Of a stretch of DNA of 64,000 nt, positions 24,988 to 36,443 are shown in pieces. The stretch is taken from positions 38,308,338 to 38,372,337 of the forward strand of contig NC_060059.1 of assembly GCF_020283565.1 (NCBI RefSeq), in the 5' to 3' direction. Below the pieces are notes generated by a model. That model saw nothing but the letters and a program-made list of their open reading frames with translations. It made no database searches and was not told the origin of the DNA. Source of the stretch: Trifolium pratense (taxonomy: Eukaryota > Streptophyta > Magnoliopsida > Fabales > Fabaceae). Every line of letters starts with the position of its first letter. Within the stretch, counting starts at the first letter, position 1. Both the position numbers and the translations under genes were made by a program.

Positions 24988-25314
24988 ATTGTGAATCTGT
25001 GATAAGTTAAATAAAAAACAGAATGATTTCAATAGTATTTTGCTATCTTCCCTTTTCCTTTTCTGAATACAAACAACAAGACAAGAAAAGAAAAGAAAAG
25101 GTACAGTGGTGGTGTGCGTGCGTACGTTGGTGGAAGACAGAGTTGACGAAGTCAGTCAAGTTTGGAGTTCTCATACATACATCATGGAATGGCCGTCTCC
25201 ATAAACCTCTTCGAATTCTCCTCCTAACTTCCAAAATTCCCCAATTTTATCTTCAATTTTCAACAATTTTCATCGTAAAACAAACCGTTTTTTCATCTTA
25301 CTATTATTATCACC

Positions 25315-28300
25315 ATGTCTCTCAAATCATCCAATTCCTCGGAGAAACCGATTCTTCCTTTATCGGATCCTCCAAAAAACCAACCCGATGACAAACTTTT
25401 CAAAGGTTCCGCTATGACCAAACGTGGTGCATACGCCGCTATTTCTTACATGACCTGCGCAGGTAACAAGACATAAAGTGTTTGTTTTCATTTTAATATG
25501 TGTTTGTTCTATGAAAAATATGTTTTTTTTACAAAAAATGAAATGGGGTTTTGAATTTTGATACTTCATGTTGTTCCTTTTTGTGTTATTGTAGTTATGT
25601 TGGTGATGTTTAATAAAGCAGCTCTTTCGTCTTATAACTTTCCATCTGCAAATGTAATCACACTTCTTCAGGTTGGTTATTTCATCCTTGTCATATTATA
25701 TCTAAAGTTTAGCACTCATATGTTCTCTTGAGTTAATGAATTGTTTGATATGTTTTTTTTGCAATATTGGCTCATTGCAAAGAAGTTGTTGAGTGATCCG
25801 TAAGTCTTAACTCAATTGGCAAATGCCGAATTGTTAGGTTGGATATCGGTGTCGAACCTGGGATCTTCCATTTATGTGTGTGAGTTTCACGTGGTATTTA
25901 CTATTCTGGCTACATACTCAAAAGATAAAAAGGAGTCGTTGAGTGTGTCACATTTGATATGACCTAGAAATGTGTTTATAAGTGGGACACATCCCTCACT
26001 TTATAAGCTAGTTTTTAATGGTTGAGTTAGGTCCAACCCAGATTTTAGAGATGTATCTAAACCAGTGTTGTTAACTAGCGGTTATATCAGGGCTATAGCG
26101 CTATTGCGCAGTGGAATTTGAACAAACAGCTATTGTTGCGCGGTATGCTATTTATTACAATTTGTCAATTAGCGACTTTTTACTAGATGTATCTAAACCA
26201 GTGTTGTTAACTAGCAGTCATATCGGGGCTATAGCGCCATTGCGTAACACAATTTGAACAAACAGCTATTGTTGTGCGGTATGCTATTTATTACAATTTT
26301 GTCAAATAGCGACTATAGCGGCGCTATAGTTTTGTACCATAGTGGAATTCAAACAAATTGCTATTTTCCTTGATCCATGATTAATTTCATTGATGTTAAC
26401 ATATTTAATAGTGAAATCTGAATGAATAAAAACACACCACATTAATATATACAAATCTACGTGGATCAATCTTTATTGTATATGTATCCAGTATTGCACG
26501 AGTACCAATAATTCTTATGAACTAATACTTGACAGGTCACTTATTTGTTCTATTGGAAATTTCAGACATCTCTTGCAGAACACTGTCACCATTACAAAAG
26601 CACTTCATAATCCACCTTTCTTTTTCTCTCATTTTGTCTAATAATCCTACCTCAATGCTTGTTTTGTTTGATTTATAACTTTCTCTAAAGTCCTTGTTTC
26701 CCTTGTCACAGTGTAGTTTTAGGCATCTTTATTCTTTCGGTATGCTACAATGTATTCTCTTCCTCCTTTGACGCTCCTTACTATTAAGCTGAGGGTATAA
26801 AATTTTTAAGAGGTGAAGTTCTTCAAAATAAGTTACTAGGTATTAGTCAACTTAATGGAAGCAACAATGAGAGACAGCAAGAGTTATAATTGCATACATT
26901 TGAAATGAGGCAGAAAAGAATTATATATATTGAATATAAAATGCTTAGCATTATCTTTACTATTGATTACTAAGGCCTTAAAATTAATAACCTATTGTTG
27001 TCACTTGTCAAGACCAATTTTTCTATTTTGTTTTAAAACAGGCTTCTATGCTTCTTTTTGCTGCAGATGTTTAGTTCGTCTTGTTTTCTTTATGTATTGA
27101 GGCGCTGGAGGATAATTAGTTTTACAGCAAGTGAATCTTTGCATATATCAGATACTTCAACAAAATTTGTATCACTCAAGACTTTGAAACACACTTTTCC
27201 TTTGGCTGGAGCATATTTATTTTACATGGTATAAGTCTTTCCTACACCTCCCTAAAGACAAGCTTTTAAGCATATTTTTTTTCTTTTCCTTTTTAACTAT
27301 TCCGTATTCATCCTTGTACTTCTCCTTAGCTAGTGACCATGGAGGCTGTTCGGGGAGTAAATGTTCCAATGTATACAACTTTGAGGAGGACCACAGTGGT
27401 ATTTACAATGCTTGTAGAGTTTCTTTTGGTGGGACAGAGGTATACACACTCTGTCGTCTTCAGGTAAATTGCTTCCTCTGATTGGAATTGTTAGAAATAA
27501 TATAAAACCATTGATATGACTCTATCCTAACACCTTAAGGTTTTGGGATAATCGGTTATTTGACATGGTATCAGAGCCTCTATGACTAAGTGGTCTAGAG
27601 TTCGATCCCGCTCCCCTCACTTTCTAATTAAAAAGTGGAATTTAAGCATATGGTAGGTGGGCCTATGCATTATCCACGCTTCAAGCCCAAGTTGGCTCTT
27701 GCGTGAGGGGGCGTGTTAGAAATAATATAAAACCATTGATATGACTCTATCCTAACACCTTAAGGTTTTGGGATAATCGGTTATTTGACAGGAATTATTG
27801 AGAAACTTAAGTTATTATTTACTTGTTATCTTTTCTCAGTCACACAAAGTTGATGATTTTTACTCGTTGACATATGTTAGATGATGTCTCTTTGTATACT
27901 CCTTTTCTTGTGCAACTCCATCTTATATTGGAATTGTGTCATTCTTAAAGACCTATCAAAGGCAAACATGCTTTTCATTTGTTTATTGGGAAATGGGGAA
28001 ATATTCATCATAGGACTTAATGTCACCATTTGATCTATGCAGCTGTCTCAATGTAATGGGAAAAAAAATTGTTGGTTGTTGTGTTGAGAAATAGAGAAAT
28101 GAACCAACATGATTTTGTGCAATTTGTACACGATACATCGGAAACTAACACTTGGCCGATGCTTCCCTCGCATGGTCTTCTAAAAGCATAAGCTGATCAT
28201 TTGCATCATGAATAACATAACTAGTTCATTTGTGTTATTCCCCCCCTTAGTGTTTATAACTGAGCGAAGTCAAAGTTGAAATTATTATTTAAAATTTGAA

Positions 28301-29810
28301 TAAGCATCCGCCTGATTCCTTCATTTAACTGAAATTTATAAGGCTGTTATCAGTGTTGGCTTGATTATCTTTGGTGCGTTTGTTGCGGGAGCACGAGACT
28401 TATCTTTTGATGGTTATGGATATGGTGTTGTTTTCTTGGCAAACATCAGCACAGCAATATATCTCGCTACCATAGCCCGCATCGGTAGTATTCCGATTCT
28501 CACACTCTCTTATAAAGTGGAAGTTTTATACCTTGTTTCCTTTTAAACCTTCACTTTCTTATTTATTTGGCTTTATGTATTTTTCTCAGGAAAAACTAGC
28601 GGTCTTAATAGCTTTGGCCTTATGTGGTGCAATGGTAAGCTGATAGATTGTATTGTGGCCTATTGAACTTTATTTCCTTTTTTTTTAGTGTAATAGGGTT
28701 TCTGACTTGAAATACTTATCTTTTTGTATTATAGGTATTCTATGTGGGCCAGTTTTACTCATCTGGACATTTATCCGCGGAGACTTGACGATGACAATCA
28801 ACTTTCCTTATCTCTTCTCACCTGGTTTTCTCGTACGTTCACTTTAGCCTTTCTTCTTCGGTAAATAGTAGTATTTGTAATTGGAGTTTCCAACTTGGTA
28901 ATTCGCCAGGGAAATGAGTAAAAAAAATACCTCGGCAGCCTCAATATGCCCTGTAGAACAAATAGGAGCTTGTAATGCAAAATAGTTTGTCATCTATAGT
29001 TAGAAGCTTCCTTCTAACTCTTTTACTTATTCAATGTGAGATTACTATAGGATTAGAGGCTTTACTTTTCTTTGGAACAAGTGTAAGCTAAACAATCATG
29101 CAATTACTAGTATATATTTCATTTGTTTTATGTGATAAATTTAGTTTACCAGAAAAAAAAAAAATTTCGATGTTTTCTCCATGATTTTATTTATCTATTA
29201 AACTTGCGCATACTATATTTTTCTTGCATATTGTTAGACAATATGGAATGTGGTTGAACCTCATAAGTCATAACCCTAAACCTCACCTTAATGGTTTAAC
29301 GATTAGTCTGATTTTTCTGTTCCTTTTTACTTGGGCAGGTTATTTTGCTTTTTTCATGCATACTGGCATTCTTCTTGAATTACTGTATATTTCTGAACAC
29401 AACTCTAAATTCAGCTCTGACGCAGACAATTTGCGGCAATCTGAAGGTTCGTTCCCTGTCAGTTGTTTTGTCACCTATACGATCATTTTGATGATATCTT
29501 GTTTTGAATTGATGTCATAATTGTTTGCTGTTTTTTTCTTGATTTCTAATTACCATTCTGTGTTAATGTGTAGGATCTATTTACTATTGGATTTGGCTGG
29601 ATAATTTTTGGTGGGCTACCATTTGATTTTGTGAGTACTCACTCTGTGCTCTTGTCCCAACTGTACTGTTCTGGTGTTTCCAATTGGTTATGTTTTTTTT
29701 TACTGATTGTTGAACGTGTGTTGATTTGATTTCAGTGGAATGTAATTGGACAATGTCTCGGTTTTGCTGGTTCTGGTTTATATGCTTACTTTAAGCTCAT
29801 TGGCAAATAA
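25315..29810 (+). CDS. UGNT1: UDP-N-acetylglucosamine transporter, UGNT1 type
   Basis: Ten coding exons, all GT/AG and in frame: 25315-25462, 25595-25671, 27067-27228, 27330-27463, 28354-28484, 28590-28634, 28735-28832, 29339-29446, 29574-29630 and 29736-29810. The product is 344 residues of mostly hydrophobic, multi-pass membrane protein of the drug/metabolite (EamA/TPT) type. Typical stretches are FNKAALSSYNFPSANVITLLQ, TTLRRTTVVFTMLVEF and TQTICGNLKDLFTIGFGW. Family members exchange nucleotide sugars across the Golgi membrane. Arabidopsis UGNT1 (At4g32272, from memory) carries UDP-GlcNAc and UDP-GalNAc for N-glycan maturation and sphingolipid glycosylation. The substrate here is inferred by similarity. 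Introns 2 and 4 hold a SINE-like copy, a TRIM-type LTR, a duplicated repeat and a complete miniature LTR element. A polyadenylation-like aataaa lies at 30049. Confidence 0.9.
25793..25935 (+). mobile_element. tRNA-derived SINE in intron 2 of the UGNT1-type gene
   Basis: An A-box-like taactcaattggcaaatg is followed about 35 bp later by a B-box-like ggtgtcgaacctggga. The copy ends in an A-rich segment (aaaagataaaaagga). It shares A-box wording with the sequence at 20335. Confidence 0.55.
25938..26050 (+). mobile_element. Solo LTR of a TRIM-type element in intron 2
   Basis: The stretch tgagtgtgtcacatttgatat ... cctcactttataagc ... ggttgagttaggtcca resembles the LTRs of the element at 63469-63793, which share accttataag and ggttgagtta. 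Ends are approximate, so a solo LTR is a tentative call. Confidence 0.45.
26049..26390. repeat. 136-bp tandem duplication of an intronic repeat
   Basis: Sequence beginning agatgtatctaaaccag recurs at 26049 and 26185, and each copy continues through ttgttaactagc and ctattgttg. The ctatagcg motif recurs often. This looks like a MITE that underwent a tandem duplication inside intron 2 of the transporter gene. Confidence 0.7.
27489..27790 (+). mobile_element. Complete miniature LTR retrotransposon (SMART/TRIM) in an intron
   Basis: Two LTRs of 77 bp (27489-27565 and 27714-27790) read as identical base for base; each begins TGTTAGAAAT and ends ATTTGACA. The primer-binding site tggtatcagagc (27566-27577) matches the initiator methionine tRNA end used by plant copia elements. 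A purine tract gtgaggggg sits just before the second LTR. Target duplications ggaat are at 27484-27488 and 27791-27795. The internal region is only 148 bp and encodes nothing, so the element depends on other elements for movement. It lies in intron 4, 26 bp after the donor site. Confidence 0.93.
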
Positions 29811-30529
29811 CTTGCTCAAGTTCTCTAGATGAACATGAAGTCTTTTTCATGAGGAAAAGCCATTCAATTCAATCATTTAAATGCGGCCATCATGTATCCG
29901 TCGAAAAATGAGAAGAATCTGAATCAAACTCGGGTTTTGTGGAACATGAGATCGTCTAATCTCAATATTTAGGAAGTTTTGTTGAATACAATTTGACACA
30001 AACATTTTCTTAGGAAGCATTATAGTGATGCTGTTATGACTTTAGTGTAATAAAACCTTTGATTTGCAAATTGTGAATTTTGTGCATCCTCTATAATTGT
30101 TAACAAACACTGTATTTTATTTTTAATCTATCAATTCATTTCATTATATTCCCTCCACACACTTTCTTTCTGGTTACTAAAATAATGGAAGACAGAAAAA
30201 GACTATTTTTCAGTTGTCTGGATTAGTTCATAATAAGGTGTTAGCTGAAAGCTGTTTTTAAGTTCTGTAATGCATATGCTGGTGTTTTGAAAAATAATGA
30301 TACTAAATTTGATATTTTGAAACATAAATCTTAGCATTTTACAAATCAATATTTTGGACAGACAGTGTATAACCTGTTTTGAAAATGACAAAGAGGATAT
30401 TTGTTCCTAATGGCCCTGGAGATTTTGTTCATACTCCTTATTCTGTCTTCCCAATGGGGGAGAATCCAAAAGTTAGACATTTTTCTCGAGTGTTTCTTTT
30501 GGTGCCCCTGTACTTCTCGCACGCCCTTT

Positions 30530-30660
30530 TAGTTTTCGATTTTATCCTTTCACTATTTAAATAACAGAAGTCATAAAAATGAAAAATTTGAGGAAAAAAC
30601 CCTCTAACATGAAATTTTCAAAATTTATCGTGTCTGCTACTTAAGTGTTGAGAATAATGA
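30530..30660. repeat. Dispersed copy of the ctacttaagtag repeat family
   Basis: Wording such as cactatttaaataac, aaaaaaccctctaacatgaaatttt and ctgctacttaagtg matches the family at 5940-6345. Confidence 0.45.
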
Positions 30661-30805
30661 CTAAATATCTTTTGAAGATTTTATATTTAAAATAAAATAA
30701 TATTAGAAATTAGAATTAAGATTTATTATTTAAAGATATGATTTATTTTTATGAAATTTATTATTGAAAGATATGATTTTTTCATATCTTTTTCAACACA
30801 ATAAA

Positions 30806-30923
30806 TATAAAGCCCAAATAGAGAAAAAAAAAGTGATAAAGTAACCGTTGACGGTTTTCTCTTGTTCCTGAAAAAGCTTTTTCTCTCTGCTTAAGCAAGC
30901 AATATATGCTTAAGAAACCCTAA
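30806..30923 (+). promoter_or_regulatory. Likely core promoter of the SNRNP25-related gene
   Basis: A TATA-like tataaagccc (30806-30815) is followed by a telo-box aaaccctaa (30915-30923) about 95 bp upstream of the ATG. Telo-boxes are common in promoters or leaders of plant housekeeping genes. The transcription start itself is not determined. Confidence 0.45.
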
Positions 30924-31016
30924 TTACTCCTCAAAGTATCTCTTCCTTCTTCTCCTTCCTGTAATTATTTGCGGTTACAAAATTAAAAAACGCTCTCACT
31001 CCATTTTTCTGATTCT

Positions 31017-33382
31017 ATGGCGGAAACTAGTTTATCGTTGATAGTGCCAAACACAAAGAAGAAAACACCTCAATTTTCTTCTTCTTCTTCAGTTGAGCTT
31101 TTTTGTAGGAACACTTTGTTCTATGATAAGCTTCCTTCACAACCTTTAAGGCTTTCTGTTCTCAAATTAGACGGTTCTTCTTTCGGTAATATTCATATTA
31201 TCATTCATTCATTCATTCATTCATTCATTCATTCATTCTCTATTGTTTGTTGTTTTTGAAGATTGATTCATTGTTGGTGTTTTTTTATACAGATATTCAA
31301 GTTTCGAAGACCGCAACTATTGCAGAGCTTAAGGATGCTGTGGAAGCTGTTTTTAGTTACTCGCCTCAGCACGGTCCAGGCAAAATTTCATGGTAATTCT
31401 TTTTACTCTTACTATATTGTTATTTTTCGCATTTAATTCATAATAGTTAAGAATTAAGTGCATACATATAGGATGCGTTTGATCTGCTAAATAGTAATGT
31501 TAAGGACTAAATTGACGGTAAGAGGTTAAATATAGGGATCTAATTGACGGTAAGTGGTTAAATATAGCAAAAACCAACTTAGCAGTTTGGTAGAGTCAAA
31601 GAATTTTTTGAAATGATCATAATCTCAGGGACCTATTTGGGAATGTCCTACAAAGTGGTTTACTTTTTTTTTGCGGCAAGGTTTAAAACTAGACTATGTA
31701 GGACCAACATTTCAAATTGTAGGCATATATTCTGACACTAGCACCATAGAGACACTTGTAGTTTACAATCAATCACTTCAATTTTTTAAAATTAGGTGTC
31801 CATACCATCCCACTGTAAATTTATTTGCTTTAATTTTTTTGACTCAGAGATCACGAGTAGGATGTTATTTTTATATTCTGCAGTTCCTAATATTTCTATG
31901 ATTTCTATCTATTGTCTGTTGTGTGATTATATACTTGTAAGATTGTTTAAATATATATATATTTACTTTGAATTTTGGATTGTGAAGGCCACATGTTTGG
32001 GGGCAGTTTTGCTTATGCTATGATGGAATGAAGCTAGTCACAGAGGAGGATCATCTTAGAAATTATGGCGTCAAGGATGGCGACCAGGTTTGAAACTCTT
32101 ACCTACTGTAACATCCTGCTTATCTCATACTCATAATTTGGAGTCTCTATATGTATTTTGTCATTTGACATGCTAGTTTGTATTTCGTTCTTATATGAAT
32201 TTGGGACTAAAGTACTAAACTAGTATTTGGTGACGAGTGAGTCGCAGATGGAAGTTATCTGTAGTGCATTTAACAAGTTCCTCTGCATCTATTTGTATGT
32301 AATATCCAAAAGATGATCTGAATAAATGGTAGATAGGAGAAGAAAACATTTTGTATTGTATGTAATCAATGTTTATGAGCAACCAAGATTGGTTATAATT
32401 TTGTGAATCGGGTGACTTCAATCAGGGTAGAATATGATCTGCCTAGCATTGCAAAAGTACTTGCAATATAAGTCACAATACTAAACTAGTTTTAGTGCTT
32501 GAGGATAATCTTTGAGATTTGAAGTTTCCTTTTCAGCACTTTTTAGGTTTCAGTAGTATTTCATGGTTGCTTTCTGTAACCAGTGTATCGGAAAGGAAAT
32601 TTAAAGACCAGTTGATTTTGATTTTCTCTTGTTCTCATTTCTTATCGGTTATCATAGACAAGAACTATGTATCTTATCATTGTTAGAATTTAGAACTACT
32701 TTTCCTTTAGCATAATCTCTATAATCTGTTATATTTAGAAGCCAATTGTAACAATAGTTGTTTTTCTTTGTTATGCACAGCTCAATTTCATCCGTCATGT
32801 ATCAAACAATTGTGGTGTTCAAAGAAAGCGGTCAAAGAAAAGAGTTTTCCATATGAAACAAAACAGGAGGTACAAGTTTTCAAATGATCTCTTCTGTTAA
32901 TTATAAATAACAAGCTGTTGCGAAAAAATATTTAATTTCAAAGGGTGTGGAGAAAAATATTGATATGCACATGTTTTAAATAAATCTCTCATGCATATGC
33001 TATGTTTTTGTTCTTAAACAAGTCCTCACACTAGCGAGGTGGTATAATAAATTTCAGGTGCAAGTCGTCGCAAGTGAGTTACTGCAAACAGAACGAAAAT
33101 TGTGATGATGATGACAACGACATTGGCTCTGATGAGGAAGCCTTAGAGAATGCAGAGACCAAGCACCAAATTGAAAAACTGCATGTTAGAAAGAACAAGT
33201 TTACTGGCTTTGTGGGAGAGTTATTGCACACACCGCTGGCAGTCGTGAGAAAAACTAGAACTCAAAACCAGATTTTCCCGTCTACAATTTCCAAGTGTTT
33301 GATCGGCGGTCTTAAAAAGATTAGAAGGATTGTATCCTTTGGCAGGAGGAAGCAGTATCCTACACGGAGACAGTATCAATAG
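31017..33382 (+). CDS. Ubiquitin-like superfamily protein, SNRNP25-related
   Basis: Five coding exons with GT/AG junctions: 31017-31185, 31293-31392, 31988-32087, 32781-32869 and 33058-33382, giving 260 residues. Residues of about 40-125 form a ubiquitin-like fold: LRLSVLKLDGSSFDIQV, a helix TIAELKDAVEAVF, and a YGVKDGDQLNFIRHVS turn-strand, as in the U11/U12 25-kDa snRNP protein. The C-terminal half is basic (RRKQYPTRR) and carries an acidic patch CDDDDNDIGSDEE. The Arabidopsis counterpart from memory is At4g32270, annotated only as ubiquitin-like; the bona fide U11/U12-25K gene is a different locus, so a minor-spliceosome role is not established here. A tetranucleotide repeat lies in intron 1. 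Confidence 0.85.
31201..31238. repeat. (CATT)n microsatellite in intron 1
   Basis: About nine consecutive cattcattc-type tetranucleotides begin 15 bp after the intron 1 donor of the SNRNP25-related gene. Length variation here could affect splice-donor context. Confidence 0.9.
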
Positions 33383-35219
33383 TATTTCGCTAAGCCTCGT
33401 AACATATGCTATGCAAGCTTTGACCCCTTGTAAATTTTTTGATTCATCCATTCAATGTTCATGTGAAAGTTTCCAAACACTTGAACTAGTCCCATGATAA
33501 TTTGTATAAGAGTGGTTGGAAAATACCTTTTGGAGTCCAGATGTAATTGATTCTGGTGATAGTGGAATGAATAATTTATGTTTGTTCTCTAGTTCTATCT
33601 GAGTTTGTTGATTGTGCTTGTTTGTGATAGCTAGATTTTTGAGGTAAGATTGTGTTGCTTCTATTTTGGTAGTTTTTGTTAGACTTCGTTTACATTTATA
33701 TTTTTCAACTCGACAATTTCTTTTTTTAGAAAAATTACTAATTAAAAATGTAAAAGACTTATAATTTTGACTTTTGAAATTACATGCTTCGACCTAACGA
33801 TATAACTTGAATCGAGTTTGAGATAAAAATATGTTCATATCAAGTTCAAGTTGAGTTTCAAATTAAACTAAATTAATTCTTAGAGTTCAATTGAGTCAAA
33901 AGTTCAACTCAATCAGACTCATTTCAATAATGTAAGCCGAATGAGCTTTTGATTAATTGGTGCCAATTACTTGTCTACAATAATTATGTGATTCTTTAAG
34001 TGCACGTAATGCAAAACTATGGAAAAACTAGTCCATATTTGAAAAGGAGTGTCTCTTCTATTCTACTCTACCAAGTAATCACTTACGCTACAATTCTTCA
34101 AATTGGTGAGTATTACGTTAAATTGCATAAAACCCACTTGGGTTGGTGCATTGGTGGCTTGGGACCTGAGAGCGTACTCCTCTTGAAACATCAAATTGGT
34201 GAGGATACAAAGGAGTGAGGGAAAAACCTATTTTCACAATTACAGAAGATTTGATGCCTCACTTGATGAGGAGCAGATTTGATCCTATTTTTATTTTATG
34301 AAATTCAAATGATTCACAAATTCTCCCTAAAAATTTTAAAGCTGCTACATATTAAATCAGGAATTGAACCTAAAACACACTAAAAGAAACCAAACTCTCG
34401 CATGTAAGCACTCTTGAATGAGATGATAAATGTTTAAAATTTTAAAGTTGCAATTGTTGATACAATTGTATTTTGGATTTGATTGAGGGTCTCATGTATT
34501 TGTTGATAAAATGTATTTTTTTTAGCTCCAGGAAAAAAAAACCAATATTGACACTTTAAATTTGTTTTCTTATGCATCTAACCATATTATATTTTTTGTG
34601 ATATACGATTGAAAAGGACTTTTAAACTAACTCTATTTAGCTTAAACGATTTTTAATAGGAAAAAAAGGGAATTGCTACTTCTCACGAAATAGTGTATCA
34701 CGACACATCACGAAGCTGAATTCCATTGCATCGCTGATATTAGAAAGAAAAAAAAAACCTTTTATATTTAGTTCCACCCATGATTTCAGCTAGATGAAAG
34801 ATCCAACGTACAAAAATAATTCGTGATGAAATAATTCGCTTTAAATAGCATTGCTCAGAAAAAAATTAGGAAATTTCAATTAGAATAAATTCGGTACGCA
34901 TCTTATTTGGATATGTACTGATACATCATTATAGACAATTCTGATAAGTTCATAAATAATATTTATTAATTTTTCTATATTAAAACAGTATTTATGGACA
35001 TATAAGAATTATCCATATTGAAAATATATCGATACATATCTAAATAAGATATATACAGAGAAATGTTGAACTCCATCCAACTGTACATCCATCAAATCAT
35101 ACGTGTCAGCTCAATTGAATGCCAGCGTCACCATAACAGTGGGGCTTTCATCCAACCAAATTACCACATTACCCTTCTAATTTTAATAATCACTTAAATA
35201 AATAGTAACTAAAAACACC
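33383..35219. other. Intergenic region, no gene recognised
   Basis: The first 200 bp are probably the 3' UTR of the SNRNP25-related gene. Beyond this only short frames occur. A SINE-like cccacttgggttggtgcatt lies near 34133 (see 61293). Nothing else is supported. Confidence 0.5.
34130..34210 (+). mobile_element. SINE-like fragment
   Basis: The sequence cacttgggttggtgcattgg, followed by gacctgagagcgtactcctctt, is shared with the longer copy at 61290-61410. Confidence 0.45.
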
Positions 35220-36443
35220 TTAAAATTGGATTCCTCGTTCGTTCGTTCATTTCTCCGAGATTCCAGTCATTGTTCCAAAACAATTGCAAAGGTTGTTTCT
35301 TCAACACAAATAAACTCAACCCCTTTTCTTTCTCTTCTCTCACTCTCTTTCAATCAATCAACTTTTTGTAATCAACTATGTTCTCCAACTTGTGTAATTA
35401 TTATTCTGATTTTCTTTTTCTCTCAAGTTCTTATTATATTATATTCAGTTTATTTGAGACTTTTAATCAATGTTTTTTTAGGCTACTTAGTTTTCATTAT
35501 CATGAATGAATTCTAATTAGGTAAAATATTTGATTGAATTTACTTTCTTTTTTTGTTATATATTTTACGATTCTGTGAAGGTTGAGAAGAATTTGATTGT
35601 GATGATGATCATAACTTCATAACTTCAACTCAGTGTTATGTTATGCATGTATGTATGTGTTGACTTTCTTGTTGGTGGATGAGTTGCTGAATAAGTGCTT
35701 TTTTTTTTCTCTTCTGTTTCTATGCTAAAGATGAATAAGTGGCCTCTCTCAATTGCTCACAAATTTATTTATTTTTGTGTGTGGTTGGTTAATTTAAGCA
35801 TTAAAGGGTAGCATAGTATCATCTGGAATTTGAGTTTAGCTACTAGAGTGGAAAAGATAGTTTTTTTAAGCTTATTTTAGTTAAAAGAAAAAAAAAATGG
35901 CAAATGTTTTTTGTCTAAATTTTGGACCAAATACATTTGACTTTTTGAATCCATTTTGCTTATATTTTATTGCATCTCTAGGGTCTGTTTGGGAGGGGTA
36001 TTTTGGAGAGTTTTGGAGGGTATGCTATTGTTAGCTTCTTAGATTATTTATGTATTTACATTTTTTTAGGCATGGAAAACATTATATTTGATAGGAGAAT
36101 AATGCAAATTCGTTGACATGTCTGCTTGTTGTAGAAATAAGTTTTTGTTTTTCCAAACCGGCCAAAGTTTTTAATTATTTGTTAGATTAGTATTTTTTTG
36201 TCTGGATTTGAACCCTGAACCTCCCATTCGTTTAACCCCTAGCTCAAACCAGTTGAGCTACCCAACCCGTTGTAGAATTAAGTTTATGAGATGTTATTGT
36301 ATGCATGCATGCATGTTTAGAAGCTCAATTATATAATCACATTCGAATGATTGTCTTGTGATCTTTGAAATTTTCTGAATTATTTAACGAGTATTAGTTT
36401 ATTACAATTTACAACTTCAGATTCCGGAAAAGCTAGAGAAGTC
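35220..36443 (+). promoter_or_regulatory. 5' UTR and leader intron of the KOC1-type gene
   Basis: A splice acceptor (acaacttcag, ending 36420) sits 23 bp before the start codon, so the 5' UTR is interrupted by a leader intron. CT-rich sequence near 35225-35350 is a plausible first non-coding exon; its donor is not fixed. The intron contains an antisense SINE-like copy at 36190-36270. Confidence 0.5.
36190..36272 (-). mobile_element. tRNA-derived SINE (Au-like) in the leader intron
   Basis: Read on the minus strand it contains gggtagctcaactggttt, an A box, and then ggttcagggttcaaatcc, a B box, at tRNA spacing. The wording matches the widespread plant Au SINE as I remember it. It is not a complete tRNA gene. 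Confidence 0.6.

Noticed and set aside
25023..25391. 122-residue plus-strand frame
   Set aside because: It reads through the 5' UTR and across the real start of UGNT1 in another frame; the annotated exon set has the conserved protein.
29224..29520. 98-residue plus-strand frame
   Set aside because: It spans an intron and exon 8 of UGNT1 in the wrong frame.
36190..36272. A tRNA gene in the KOC1 leader intron
   Set aside because: A and B boxes are present, but no complete cloverleaf or acceptor stem pairs; a SINE explains it better.
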